Source of the DNA: Trichopria drosophilae
Taxonomy: Eukaryota > Arthropoda > Insecta > Hymenoptera > Diapriidae
DNA: 64,000 nucleotides
NCBI GenBank assembly: GCA_030407085.1
Contig: CM059583.1
Location: forward strand, 210,612,001-210,676,000
Direction of reading: 5' to 3'
Part shown: one piece after another, positions 52,698-62,083 of the stretch
How the letters are laid out: each line of letters starts with the position of its first letter
Position numbering within the stretch: the stretch's first letter is position 1
The notes under the pieces: model-generated
What the model was told of the DNA's origin: nothing
The model's input: the letters and a program-made list of their open reading frames with translations, nothing else
Database searches by the model: none
Position numbers and translations under genes: made by a program

Positions 52698-55600
52698 ATG
52701 CTGGAGTACCTCGAATTTTTGTTGATAGTCCTGAATTAATTAAAGGTGCAGACTTTTTAATTGATACGGGTGCAGAAATTTCGTTAATTAAAATTGATGC
52801 TTTAGATCCGGAACTTGATGTTAATATTTCCGATAAAATACGAATTTCAGGTATAACTAGTGATGAGATAGAGACTTTAGGGATAGTTAAAATAAATATT
52901 GCAAATAGTCTAGTGGATTTGCACATAGTGGATTCTTCCTTTCCGTTAAATTGTGTAGGTATATTAGGAAAAGATTATTTAATTAAGGAACAGGCTGAGA
53001 TTTCATTTTTCCATAACACTATAGTAACAGCGACCAATTCTACTAAACCCATTAAATTCATACCACCTATTGACAATAATATGACTCATATGAAGACGTA
53101 TTTAATCCCTAAAAGAAGTAGATCTCGCATGGAATTAGAGATAATTCATAACAACTTGGAAGAAGGTTATTTGCCAAGAATAGATACACCTGATGGAGTA
53201 TATATTGGAGAGGCTTTAGTACGGGTCATCAATAAGAATAAGTGTCAGGTCCTCGCTATAAATACATCAGAAAAAGATGAGGAAATAACAATACCTCCTC
53301 AAGAAATTATTCCAGTTGAATATTATGATGTAGAAGAAGACAGAAACAATCAAGATGTAAAAGAAGATGCGATGTTGGAACCAACTAATCGATTTAAAAA
53401 AATCATGGAATTATTAAATTTGAGTCATCTAAATGAAGAAGAAAAAAATCATATTATGGAATTGGTTCAAGAGTTTCCACAACAATTTTATTTGGAAGGA
53501 GATAGATTACCAATGACGTCAAAAATAAAGCATCGAATTCCAACATCAGATGATTTACCAGTTAATACTAAGCAGTATAGACACCCTCCAGTACACAAGG
53601 ACGAAATTGAGCATCAAGTATTTCAAAAATTGCAGAACAATATAATTACGCCTTCAGATTCGCCATACAATTCCCCTATATGGATTGTGCCGAAAAAACC
53701 GGATAGTCACGGAAATCCAAGATGGCGTATGGTTATTGATTTTAGACAATTAAATGAAAAAACCATAAGTGATGCTTATCCATTGCCTAATATTGAAGAT
53801 ACTTTTGATATGATGGGAGAAGCTATGTATTTTTCTGTATTGGATCTAGCATCAGGATTTCAACAAATTGGAATAGATGCTAGAGATAGACAAAAAACTG
53901 CCTTTACTACACCTAATGGACATTACGAATATCTTAGAATGCCAGAAGGATTAAAAAATGCACCGGCTACCTTTCAACGGCTTATGGACAATGTACTAAG
54001 AGGTTTGACCAAAACAGAAGCCTTTGTGTACATGGATGATATAATAATCTTTGCAAAGGACTTGGAAGAACACAAAAAGAAGATGAGAAGATTATTTAAA
54101 AGATTAGATGATGCAAATTTGACTTTGCAACCGGATAAATGCAGTTTTTTGCGACCCGAAGTAATATACCTAGGGCACATAATTAGTAAAGACGGCCTTA
54201 AGCCAAATTCAGAAAAAATTAAAGCTGTAAAATATTTTCCAAGACCACGAACACAACGGAATATCAGAGAATTTTTAGGATTAACCGGGTACTATAGAAG
54301 ATTCATAGAACATTATGCAAGCATAGCAAAACCATTAACGGAGTTATTAAAGAAAAACGTAAAATTCATTTGGAAAGAAGATCAAGAGAATAGTTTTAAT
54401 GTATTAAAAGGAAAATTATGTGAAGCTCCTATATTACAATATCCTAATTTTAATGAAGATTTTATTGTAACTACAGATGCATCGGATTATGCTATTGGAG
54501 CTGTGCTGAGTCAAAAGGTAAATGGTCAAGATTTACCAGTCTGTTATTTATCCAGATCCCTAACAGCAGCAGAACAAAACTATTTTACAACAGAGAAAGA
54601 ATGTCTGGCTGTTTTGCATGCAGTCTTACGTTTTAGACCTTATTTATATGGCAGACGATTTATATTGATTAGTGATCACGAGCCATTGAAATGGATAGAT
54701 TCAGTTAAAGATCCAGGACAAAGATTAATTAGGTGGAGACTTAAATTAAGGGATTATAATTATGATTTTAAACATAAGGCTGGACGCTTGAACAGTAACG
54801 CCGACGCTCTTTCTAGAAACCCAGTTGACAAAGATCAAGTTTGTTCTATGGATATATTACCATCAACGCAAGTTACAACAAAAATATTACCAATAGACAA
54901 AGCGGCCGAAGCCCCAAACAACGGACAACCTCAAAGTATCTTGAAGGGGCCTGGAAGACCCATAGGTTCTAAAAATAAAAATGAATTTTCGGAGAATAAT
55001 ATATTGCCTAGTAGGACAAGGTCAGGAATGATTAAACAAACGGATCAGCTAGAAAAGCCTCCAATACGTCAAAAACATAAAAGCGTTTTCCCAAATTTAG
55101 AATTTAATCCAATTGAAGAGATAGATGAAGATCTTTCATCTATGGTAGAAGAAAATAACTTAGAAGAACAAGATATAGAAGAACGTGAAGCTCCAAATAT
55201 ACGTCCTACTCTAGATGTTATAGAATTGGAAGAATCTAATCATGATTTGAGTGATACAGACGAAAATGATGAAGATCAGAGGTCATTTTCTGTAAATTTA
55301 CAGGAATTAAAGAACTCAATTACTCAGTTTGATAATTCGCTCAAAGAACGCCAACACGTACCAGAGATAGAAGAAGAAATAATAGCAGGAATGAAGAATT
55401 TGAGAGCTCAAGAATTTGGATTATTTCACAAAGCTCTAGGATCAGAGTTAACCAAAAAACCTGAAGGAAAGACGAATAGGAGGTTGCCAGTTGCAATAAA
55501 TGAAAATTTGAGTGTGGATAACATCGAAGAACATACTCATATCATTCACCCTCCATTAACTTCAACTGACGATACATTTAATAATAGCCTCCCTAAAAAT

Positions 55601-57013
55601 CCATTAGCTGTATCCACTCCTTATAGTACATCACAATATAGACTAAACTCGAAAGAGGGAGGTATTGTGGATAATCCTACTAAACAGAAAAATACAATTA
55701 CTCCAAGACAATTGATAACTTCTAATGACATAGATAGAGTAGTGACAACAGAAGAAATTTTGCCAGACGTAGACCTTACCGACAATAATGCGAATAAGAC
55801 ATCAGTAGGTTTTACTGGGGGGAATTTAACATATAGACCAGACAATTATGTGCATTTTATCTCGTCCGACTGTAAAATAGTTACACCAGTAGGAAAATTA
55901 TTACTTGATTTGGAAATAATTAATTTAGATGAAATAAAAGAAATGAAACCAAAAATAGGACAAATACTAATTACACCGAATCAAAAATATAAAGTTTTTA
56001 CTGTTGTTATCAAAAATAGACATTTCGACAATGTTTTAAAAGAGAATTTAAGAATAGCCCTACTTAATTTAAGCGCGTTACTTCAAAGATTGAAGGTGGT
56101 TTCCTTTAGGATATCCCAAGTAGGTGACTTTATAGAGGATTATTCAGTGGAATCGTTAAAAGAATTATTTTGCCGTACTTTTCAAATTAATAAAAGCTTA
56201 ACAATATCGATATGCACAGGTCAAGTTCAAATACCCCCTGAGGAATTACGTTCAAAAATCGTTGAAGAGTTTCATAATAGTCTTATAGGCGGGCATAAAG
56301 GCATATCAAAAACTTATAAAAGAATTCGTGAAAGGTTCTATTGGCCAGGAATGAAAAATGACATCCAAAATTTTATCCGTGAATGTGATAGTTGTCATAA
56401 AAATAAGATAGTAAGAGCTAGAACGCGCGAGCCGATGATTATTACCGACACTCCCATAGAAGCATTCGAAAAAGTTTGTTTAGATGCTGTGGGACCTCTC
56501 CCTATAACGCCCAGTGGTAATAAATATATAATAACTATGCAAGATAATTTGACAAAATACAGTGTTGCCGTACCGGTCCCTAATATATTAGCAGAAACGA
56601 TAGCTCATGTGTTTGTAACTAAATGTATATTACAATATGGAGCACCTAAAGATATTCTATCTGATAGAGGGCCAAATTTTATAGGTAAAATAATGAAGAA
56701 TATATCGAAAATATTTAAAATTCATCCAAATACAACTTCTAGTTATAGACCTCAAACTAATGGCAGTTTAGAAAGAAGTCATGCGGTATTAGTCGAATAT
56801 ATTAAACATTATCTTACGGACTATAATGATTGGGATAAGTTAGTACCATTTGCGATCTTTTCATACAATACTTCGGTTCATGAAGGTACTAATTTTACTC
56901 CTTTTGAATTGATTTTTGGGAAAGTGGCACGATGTCCTAGTTCATTTCCTGATAATGGCGAATTAAAAACTTATAATTCATATTTATCGGATTTAATACA
57001 TAGATGGATTTAA
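52592..57013 (+). CDS. pol: Pol polyprotein of the LTR element (PR-RT-RH-linker-IN)
   Basis: Read in the -1 frame relative to gag (open from 52571, entered at 52592). The aspartic protease motif LIDTGAEISL is at 52763. Reverse transcriptase has VIDFRQLNEKT, LDLASGFQQI, TPNGHYEYLRMPEGLKNAPA and the catalytic YMDD at 54029-54040. RNase H has TTDASDYAIGAVLSQ and TTEKECLAVLHAV. A ~380-residue acidic, low-complexity linker follows; it begins with an AT-hook-like GPGRPIGSKNK near 54949 and ends in a macrodomain-like segment (about 55840-56215). Integrase has the zinc-binding H-H-C-C (GGHKG...CDSCHKNK), then the acidic triad at VCLDAVGPL, LSDRGPNF and GSLERSH. The frame is closed by TAA at 57011-57013 before the integrase end; the rest continues in the same frame downstream. 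RT and integrase catalytic residues are all present. Confidence 0.93.
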   Translation, partial: LSRDSSWRRNGESSGERASRESKISGIRQIKIVKINAGVPRIFVDSPELIKGADFLIDTGAEISLIKIDALDPELDVNISDKIRISGITSDEIETLGIVKINIANSLVDLHIVDSSFPLNCVGILGKDYLIKEQAEISFFHNTIVTATNSTKPIKFIPPIDNNMTHMKTYLIPKRSRSRMELEIIHNNLEEGYLPRIDTPDGVYIGEALVRVINKNKCQVLAINTSEKDEEITIPPQEIIPVEYYDVEEDRNNQDVKEDAMLEPTNRFKKIMELLNLSHLNEEEKNHIMELVQEFPQQFYLEGDRLPMTSKIKHRIPTSDDLPVNTKQYRHPPVHKDEIEHQVFQKLQNNIITPSDSPYNSPIWIVPKKPDSHGNPRWRMVIDFRQLNEKTISDAYPLPNIEDTFDMMGEAMYFSVLDLASGFQQIGIDARDRQKTAFTTPNGHYEYLRMPEGLKNAPATFQRLMDNVLRGLTKTEAFVYMDDIIIFAKDLEEHKKKMRRLFKRLDDANLTLQPDKCSFLRPEVIYLGHIISKDGLKPNSEKIKAVKYFPRPRTQRNIREFLGLTGYYRRFIEHYASIAKPLTELLKKNVKFIWKEDQENSFNVLKGKLCEAPILQYPNFNEDFIVTTDASDYAIGAVLSQKVNGQDLPVCYLSRSLTAAEQNYFTTEKECLAVLHAVLRFRPYLYGRRFILISDHEPLKWIDSVKDPGQRLIRWRLKLRDYNYDFKHKAGRLNSNADALSRNPVDKDQVCSMDILPSTQVTTKILPIDKAAEAPNNGQPQSILKGPGRPIGSKNKNEFSENNILPSRTRSGMIKQTDQLEKPPIRQKHKSVFPNLEFNPIEEIDEDLSSMVEENNLEEQDIEEREAPNIRPTLDVIELEESNHDLSDTDENDEDQRSFSVNLQELKNSITQFDNSLKERQHVPEIEEEIIAGMKNLRAQEFGLFHKALGSELTKKPEGKTNRRLPVAINENLSVDNIEEHTHIIHPPLTSTDDTFNNSLPKNPLAVSTPYSTSQYRLNSKEGGIVDNPTKQKNTITPRQLITSNDIDRVVTTEEILPDVDLTDNNANKTSVGFTGGNLTYRPDNYVHFISSDCKIVTPVGKLLLDLEIINLDEIKEMKPKIGQILITPNQKYKVFTVVIKNRHFDNVLKENLRIALLNLSALLQRLKVVSFRISQVGDFIEDYSVESLKELFCRTFQINKSLTISICTGQVQIPPEELRSKIVEEFHNSLIGGHKGISKTYKRIRERFYWPGMKNDIQNFIRECDSCHKNKIVRARTREPMIITDTPIEAFEKVCLDAVGPLPITPSGNKYIITMQDNLTKYSVAVPVPNILAETIAHVFVTKCILQYGAPKDILSDRGPNFIGKIMKNISKIFKIHPNTTSSYRPQTNGSLERSHAVLVEYIKHYLTDYNDWDKLVPFAIFSYNTSVHEGTNFTPFELIFGKVARCPSSFPDNGELKTYNSYLSDLIHRWI
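55840..56215 (+). other. Macrodomain-like segment inside pol
   Basis: Between RNase H and integrase, NYVHFISSDCKIVTPVGKLL, KPKIGQILIT, YKVFTVVIK, NLRIALLNLSALLQ, VVSFRISQVGDFIED and SLTISIC follow the strand/helix order and spacing of TARG1/ALC1-type macrodomains, which bind or remove ADP-ribose. The diagnostic glycine-rich loop is eroded (RISQVGD where PRIGCGLD-type is usual), so catalysis is doubtful. This is a pattern match by eye. Confidence 0.5.
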
Positions 57014-57022
57014 TGCATAGAA

Positions 57023-57280
57023 ATGCAAGTCTTAGCTGGGAAAAATCTAATAAAAGCGAAAGAAAGGTCAAAAGAAAATTATGACAAGCGATCTAAACCA
57101 TTTTTAGGACAGGTAGGTGATAAGGTAAAAGTTGTAATTGAACCTAAATCTGGAAAATTTGGCGGAAGATATAGCACTTCATATACTATGTTAGGACAAA
57201 CGGATAGGAAAAATGTATTGTTAAAAGACTCACAGGGAAAAATTATACAAAAACATGTAGATAAGGTTGTGTTGATTTAG
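57023..57280 (+). CDS. C-terminal piece of integrase after an in-frame stop
   Basis: Same frame as pol, separated from it by TAA at 57011-57013 and nine bases. MQVLAGKNLIKAKERSKENY followed by DKRSKPFLGQVGDKVKVVI is the usual gypsy integrase tail leading into its SH3-like C-terminal domain. A 17-nt imperfect direct repeat (GGATTTAATACATAGAT / GGATTTAATGCATAGAA) spans the break and may be its cause. Whether the stop is read through or inactivates this copy is not decidable. Confidence 0.75.
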   Translation: MQVLAGKNLIKAKERSKENYDKRSKPFLGQVGDKVKVVIEPKSGKFGGRYSTSYTMLGQTDRKNVLLKDSQGKIIQKHVDKVVLI

Positions 57281-57436
57281 CTATAAGATATTAAGTATAC
57301 TGTGGAAAACCTAAGAATACTCTATAGGGTATTGTGGAAGATCCTAAAATAGTAATATCTAAAACTTAACTTATATATACATAATTTTCTTGTTTTTTTA
57401 TATATGTACTTTTTTTTTTTTCTTCCCTTTTAGAAA
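57281..57436 (+). promoter_or_regulatory. Intercistronic region with strong splice acceptor
   Basis: The region ends in a 12-T run plus CTTCCCTTTTAG (about 57410-57433), then AAA and the ATG of the third ORF at 57437. The long pyrimidine tract and AG directly before a start codon are what a subgenomic env-type mRNA needs. Confidence 0.7.
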
Positions 57437-59104
57437 ATGAATCAACTAGAGAAGACAGCAAAAATCAGACGGGTCTTTATTGCAAGGTTGGCAAGTCGAT
57501 CAAATAAGCAAGACCTAATGGGACTTTTTAGGAATTATGGGGCAGAACATGCCGTCATTCTTAAGAGAAGTCGTGGTAATGTTGCTTTCGTTACCTTTTC
57601 CACGGTTGAGCAGGCCCAAAGGATTTTAGACTCTTCAAAAACTCAATCGTTTTCTTTACACAATCGGAAGTTGAGAATTTTATCTGCGGATGTTTGGCAT
57701 AATAGGGACTCTGTTCCTGATTTCGTTCCTGTACCTGAACCGGTCGCAAACTCATCCCTGCAGCTTCCAGAGCTTCCAATAGCAAAAATATGTTCTTTCC
57801 TAACTTATAAGGACAGAGAGGGATGTGAAACTCTATCGACCACTTGGAAAGAAGGAAGCCTCAGGTCATATAATGATATCACATCATTATCGACAAATTC
57901 CTGGATGTTTCAAGACGGATGGAATCAGTCAGAAATAGCTTCGGAAGATGTCTACCAAGTAATTCAAAAAGGACACAAAACCTTGAAGACCATTGAATTA
58001 ACAAATAATGCCAAACTAATACCTCCGCAAATAGTTACCATAGCAGGAGATAAATGCAAAATATTAAGAGAATTATCAACCTTAGGAATAACTGTCCGAC
58101 CAAATGGGTTTTATGCAGTCGCAAAGGATAATACGCAACTCGAGAAAATACACATAGGAATTACTATAGGGCCTATGGATAAAGAACTTAGTATTTTATT
58201 TAAAAATAATGTAATGTTACAAGAAATATTATTTAAGGGGTCAAATATAACTGGAAAATGTTTGCAAAACTTAAGTCGATTTTTAGAAACAATATCATTT
58301 GAGGACTGCAATGATCTCAAGGCGACGTGGTTAGCACAATTTTTGAAAACACAAAATTGTATAAAAATTCTTAAATTAAAACAAAATAAACATGCATTTG
58401 GAAAAGAAATAATAGAGGCAATAGTTAACAATAAAAATAATAAAATGTTTTTAAAAGAATTGAGTGTAAATGAATATCCAGTAGGAAGAAATTTCGAATC
58501 CATGCAGCTAACAGAAGAAGAAATGAACGTAGTTGGAGAACCAATGTTTCTAGAAATGGATGAAGTTTTTATGAGTCAGGAAACAAATTTACCGGAGGCA
58601 TGTTCATCGTTAAAAAACTTAGAAATATTGTATTGTGCATGGGCAAATGAAGATCTCGTATACAATATGGGAATGCACCTGAAAGAATTAACGAAACTAG
58701 ACATTTCTGGGTGTTCGAACATTAAGGGTGAATTTTCTCTTGATCCATTGGGATTGCTAACGAATTTCCAGAAGATAAACATACGATTTATGCATCCAAC
58801 AGTAGGCGTCCATTTTTTAGCAGATTTGCCACATTTAAGAACAGTCGATTGTTCCAACAGTTTTGGAGTAAGTGACGATGAGATCCGTCATTTGATCAGA
58901 AATAATAGTTTATTGGGGAGTCTGAATCTAGAGGGCTGTGTTGGCGTGGGAAGAGGAGTTGTGGACTGCGCTTACGAATCTCTTAAGATGGGTTTTAGAA
59001 ACAAGTTGTTAACTATATACCTTGGTGGGACGAAGGCAACCCAAAGAAAAAAGGACAAGAGGAATAATTTATTAAAATTGGTTTATAAACGAGCAGAATT
59101 GTAA
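57437..59104 (+). CDS. Third ORF of the LTR element: RRM + F-box + LRR protein, 555 aa
   Basis: An intact ORF in the env position. Residues ~11-84 form an RNA-recognition motif: RNP2 VFIARL at 13-18 and RNP1 RGNVAFVTF at 46-54. Residues ~108-150 fit an F-box: LQLPELPIAKICSFLTYKDR followed by EGCETLSTTWKEG, with conserved LP, Leu/Ile spacing, DR and W. Residues ~165-540 are leucine-rich repeats of the F-box/LRR type (LKTIELTNN, LRELSTLGI, LEKIHIG, LKNLEILYC, LTKLDISGCS, LRTVDCSN, LGSLNLEGC). In the family F-box proteins bind Skp1 and recruit targets to SCF ubiquitin ligase; an RRM adds RNA binding. No signal peptide or transmembrane helix, so not an envelope. Codon usage is AT-rich like gag and pol. 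The combination RRM-F-box-LRR also occurs in cellular proteins of the EEED8.10-like kind, so capture of a host gene is likely. The target is unknown. Confidence 0.88.
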   Translation: MNQLEKTAKIRRVFIARLASRSNKQDLMGLFRNYGAEHAVILKRSRGNVAFVTFSTVEQAQRILDSSKTQSFSLHNRKLRILSADVWHNRDSVPDFVPVPEPVANSSLQLPELPIAKICSFLTYKDREGCETLSTTWKEGSLRSYNDITSLSTNSWMFQDGWNQSEIASEDVYQVIQKGHKTLKTIELTNNAKLIPPQIVTIAGDKCKILRELSTLGITVRPNGFYAVAKDNTQLEKIHIGITIGPMDKELSILFKNNVMLQEILFKGSNITGKCLQNLSRFLETISFEDCNDLKATWLAQFLKTQNCIKILKLKQNKHAFGKEIIEAIVNNKNNKMFLKELSVNEYPVGRNFESMQLTEEEMNVVGEPMFLEMDEVFMSQETNLPEACSSLKNLEILYCAWANEDLVYNMGMHLKELTKLDISGCSNIKGEFSLDPLGLLTNFQKINIRFMHPTVGVHFLADLPHLRTVDCSNSFGVSDDEIRHLIRNNSLLGSLNLEGCVGVGRGVVDCAYESLKMGFRNKLLTIYLGGTKATQRKKDKRNNLLKLVYKRAEL

Positions 59105-59282
59105 CCCTGCAACGAAAAAAATATCTTGGATATTGTGGGAATTTCTCTTATAACATTTTTGTTTTACTATTCATTTTATTTCTTTTTGTATTTTGTATAA
59201 ACTGTAACAAAATAAATGCGTATGCATTGTGGAATTCCTATTTAAACTAAGATTGTTCATTACCGAGGACGGCAATGATTCT
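59105..59282 (+). other. 3' untranslated part of the LTR element
   Basis: Short AT-rich stretch with an AATAAA at about 59209-59215 upstream of the 3' LTR. No coding. Confidence 0.5.
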
Positions 59283-59293
59283 AAGGAGGGAGG
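59283..59293 (+). other. Polypurine tract
   Basis: AAGGAGGGAGG directly before the 3' LTR (59296). It primes plus-strand DNA synthesis. Confidence 0.85.
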
Positions 59294-59295
59294 TC

Positions 59296-59778
59296 TGTTA
59301 CATCCAGAATAATGTACATTGTATGTAATGAAGATATTCAAATTTAAATTATAGAAATAGGCATGAATGTATATGTATATGAATGTTCTGAGTAGTCGAG
59401 GTTCATTTTCGAATTGAAAAGTTCGTTCAGTTCGGTCTGAAAATTGAAACCGTGCGGAGTACCATTATCTCTAAACTTAGTATTAATTTGCGTATTGTGG
59501 GTTATCCCTATTTAAAATAATACTTTCTTTTTTTTTGGATTCTTTTTGAAGAGGAAATAATTGGTAAGTACTAAAGAGTATATTTACTATCATTTTATAT
59601 ATTTCATTTCTTTTTTTTGGTAATAGTAGAATTATTTTTGTATTTGTCATAATAGTTTATTTGGTTTTAATATTTCATGATATAAATTATTCAATTTCGC
59701 TTCTGTAGGGAAGATCATAAAGGTATTGACAAATTATTTCTTATTTCTATTATATTAGTCACAAAAGAACTTATAACA
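59296..59778 (+). repeat. 3' LTR, 483 bp
   Basis: Begins TGTTACATCCAG and ends AACTTATAACA, followed by the CTTC duplication at 59779-59782. Same length as the 5' LTR, with about three substitutions. Confidence 0.95.
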
Positions 59779-59782
59779 CTTC

Positions 59783-62083
59783 TCTAGAGTTAATAAATTC
59801 CAATATCCGACTCATTAAATCGTTTGTAGTAATTTCATAAGCTACTACAAACTACTACAAACGTTTATTTCGTCTCTAGTGTTATTAAAATACAATATTC
59901 TACGGTTTAAATCGTTTGTAGTAATTTATTAAGCAACTACGAACAACTACAAACGTTTATTTCGTCTCTAGTGTTATTAAAATACAATATTCTACGGTTT
60001 AAATGTTTGTAGTAATTTATTAAGCAACTACAAACGTCCGTTTCATCTCTAGTGTTAATAAAATGCAGTGTCCTATGGTTTAAATCGTTTGTAGTAATTT
60101 ATTAAGCAACTACAAAAGACGAAATAAACGTTTGTAGTTGTTTTTAGTTGTTTAAGAAATTACTACAAACGATTTAAACCATAGGACACTGCATTTTATT
60201 AACACTAGAGATGAAATTACTACAAACGATTTAATGAGTCGGATATTGGAATTTATTAACTCTAGAGATGAAATAAACGTGTGTTGTTGTTTGTATTTGC
60301 TCAAGAAATTACTACAAACGATTTAAACCAAAGGACACTGCATTTTATTAACACTAGAGATGAAACGGACGTTTGTAGTAGCTTAAAAAATGACTACAAA
60401 CGATTTAAACCATAGGATATTGTCTTTTATTAATACTACAGACGAAATAAGCGTTTGTAGTTGTTTGTAGTAGCTTATGAAATTACTAGAAACGATTTAA
60501 TGAGTCGGATATTGGAATTTATTAACTCTAGAGACGAAATAAACGTTTGTTGTTGTTTGTAGTTGCTCAAGAAATTACTACAAACGATTTAAACCAAAGG
60601 ACACTGCATTTTATTAACACTAGAGATTGATCGGATGTTTGTAGTTGCTTAATCAATTACTACAAACTATTTAAACCGTAGAATATTGTATTTTATTAAC
60701 ACTAGAGACGAAATAAACGTTTGTAGTTGTTTGTAGCAGCTTATGAAATTACTAGAAACGATTTAATGAGTCGGATATTGGAATTTATTAACTCTAGAGA
60801 TGAAATAAACGTTTGTTGTTGTTTGTAGTTGCTCGAGAAATTACTACAAACGATTTAAACCATAGGACACTGCATTTTATTAACACTAGAGATTAATCGG
60901 TTGTTTGTAGTTGCTTAAAAAATTACTACAAACGATTTAAACCATAGGATATTGTCTTTTATTAACAGTAGAGGCGAAACGGACGTTTGTAGTAGCTTAA
61001 AAAATGACTACAAACTATTTAAACCACAGGACACTGCATTTTATTAACACTAGAGATGAAAAGGACGTTTGTAGTAGCTTAAAAAATTACTACAAACGAT
61101 TTAAACCATAGGATATTGTCTTTTATTAATACTACATACGAAATAAGCGTTTGTAGTTGTTTGTTGTTGCTTAATCAATTACTACAAACGATTTAAACCG
61201 TAGAATATTGTATTTTAATAACATTAGAGACGAAATAAACATTTGTAGTAGTTTGTACTAGCTTTAGTAATTACTACAAACGATTTAAACCGTAGAATAT
61301 TGTATTTTATTAACACTAGAGACGAAATAAACGTTGGTAGTTGTTTGTAGTAGCTTATGAAATTACTACAAACGATTTAAACCAAAGGACACTGCATTTT
61401 ATTAACACTAGAGATGAAACGGACGTTTGTAGTAGCTTAAAAAATTACTACAAACGATTTAAACCATAGGATATTATTTTTTAATAACACTAGAGATGAA
61501 ATAAACGTTTGTAGTTGTTTGTAGTAGCTTAATAAATTACTACAAACGATTTAAACCATAGGATACTTCATTTTATTAACACTAGAGATGAAACGGACGT
61601 TTGTAGCGGCTTAAAAAATTACTACAAACGATTTAAACCATAGGATATTGTATTTTATTAACACTAGAGACGAAATAAACATTTGTAGTAGTTTGTACTA
61701 GCTTTAGTAATTACTACAAACGATTTAAACCGTAGAATATTGTATTTTATTAACACTAGAGACGAAATAAACGTTGGTAGTTGTTTGTAGTAGCTTATGA
61801 AATTACTACAAATGATTTAAACCAAAGGACACTGCATTTTATTAACACTAGAGATGAAACGGACGTTTGTAGTAGCTTAAAAAATTACTACAAACGATTT
61901 AGACCATACGATATTGCATTTAGTAATACTATAGAGGAAACGAAGGTTTGTAGTTACTTAAAAAATTACTACAAACGATTTAAACTGTGGGAATTTTATT
62001 TTATTGGCACTAGACACGAAATGAAAGTTTGTATTTGTTTGCAGTTGCTCAAAATATGACTACTAACGATTTAAACGCCAGGA
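59783..62083. repeat. Array across the Foldback centre and right arm
   Basis: The first ~335 bp (59783-60117) continue the left-arm array in the same orientation. At 60117/60118 the units flip, and the remaining ~2 kb (roughly 20-plus units) run as the reverse complement: TTACTACAAACGATTTAAAC, CATAGGACACTGCATTTTAT, TAACACTAGAGATGAAA. ORFs crossing this stretch come from the repeat and are not genes. Confidence 0.92.

Larger units (their letters stand above)
49306..59778 (+). mobile_element. Young Ty3/gypsy LTR retrotransposon carrying a captured RRM-F-box-LRR gene
   Basis: 10,473 bp with 483-bp LTRs (TG...CA) and a 4-bp duplication CTTC (49302-49305 and 59779-59782). Order: LTR, primer-binding site, 1.6-kb AT-rich leader, gag, -1 frameshift, pol (protease, RT, RNase H, acidic linker with macrodomain-like part, integrase), third ORF (RRM/F-box/LRR), polypurine tract, LTR. 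The PR-RT-RH-IN order identifies the Ty3/gypsy group. No envelope-like ORF is present; the third ORF takes its position. One in-frame stop splits the integrase end (57011-57013); otherwise coding regions are open. The two LTRs differ at only about 3 of 483 positions, so the insertion is recent. Confidence 0.95.

Noticed and set aside
52201..52926. Minus-strand ORFs opposite gag and the protease
   Set aside because: Shadows of the repetitive Pro/Tyr codons of gag and of the pol frame.
57437..59104. Third ORF as a viral envelope gene
   Set aside because: Position is right for env, but there is no signal peptide, furin-like site, fusion peptide or transmembrane anchor. RRM, F-box and LRR features are visible instead.
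61781..62059. 92-codon ORF
   Set aside because: Lies entirely in the inverted repeat array; chance open frame of the repeat unit.
46386..62083. CRISPR-like regularly spaced repeats
   Set aside because: The spacing sequence between conserved boxes is itself repeated, not unique. The array lies in the arms of a transposon in eukaryotic DNA, and no cas genes exist.
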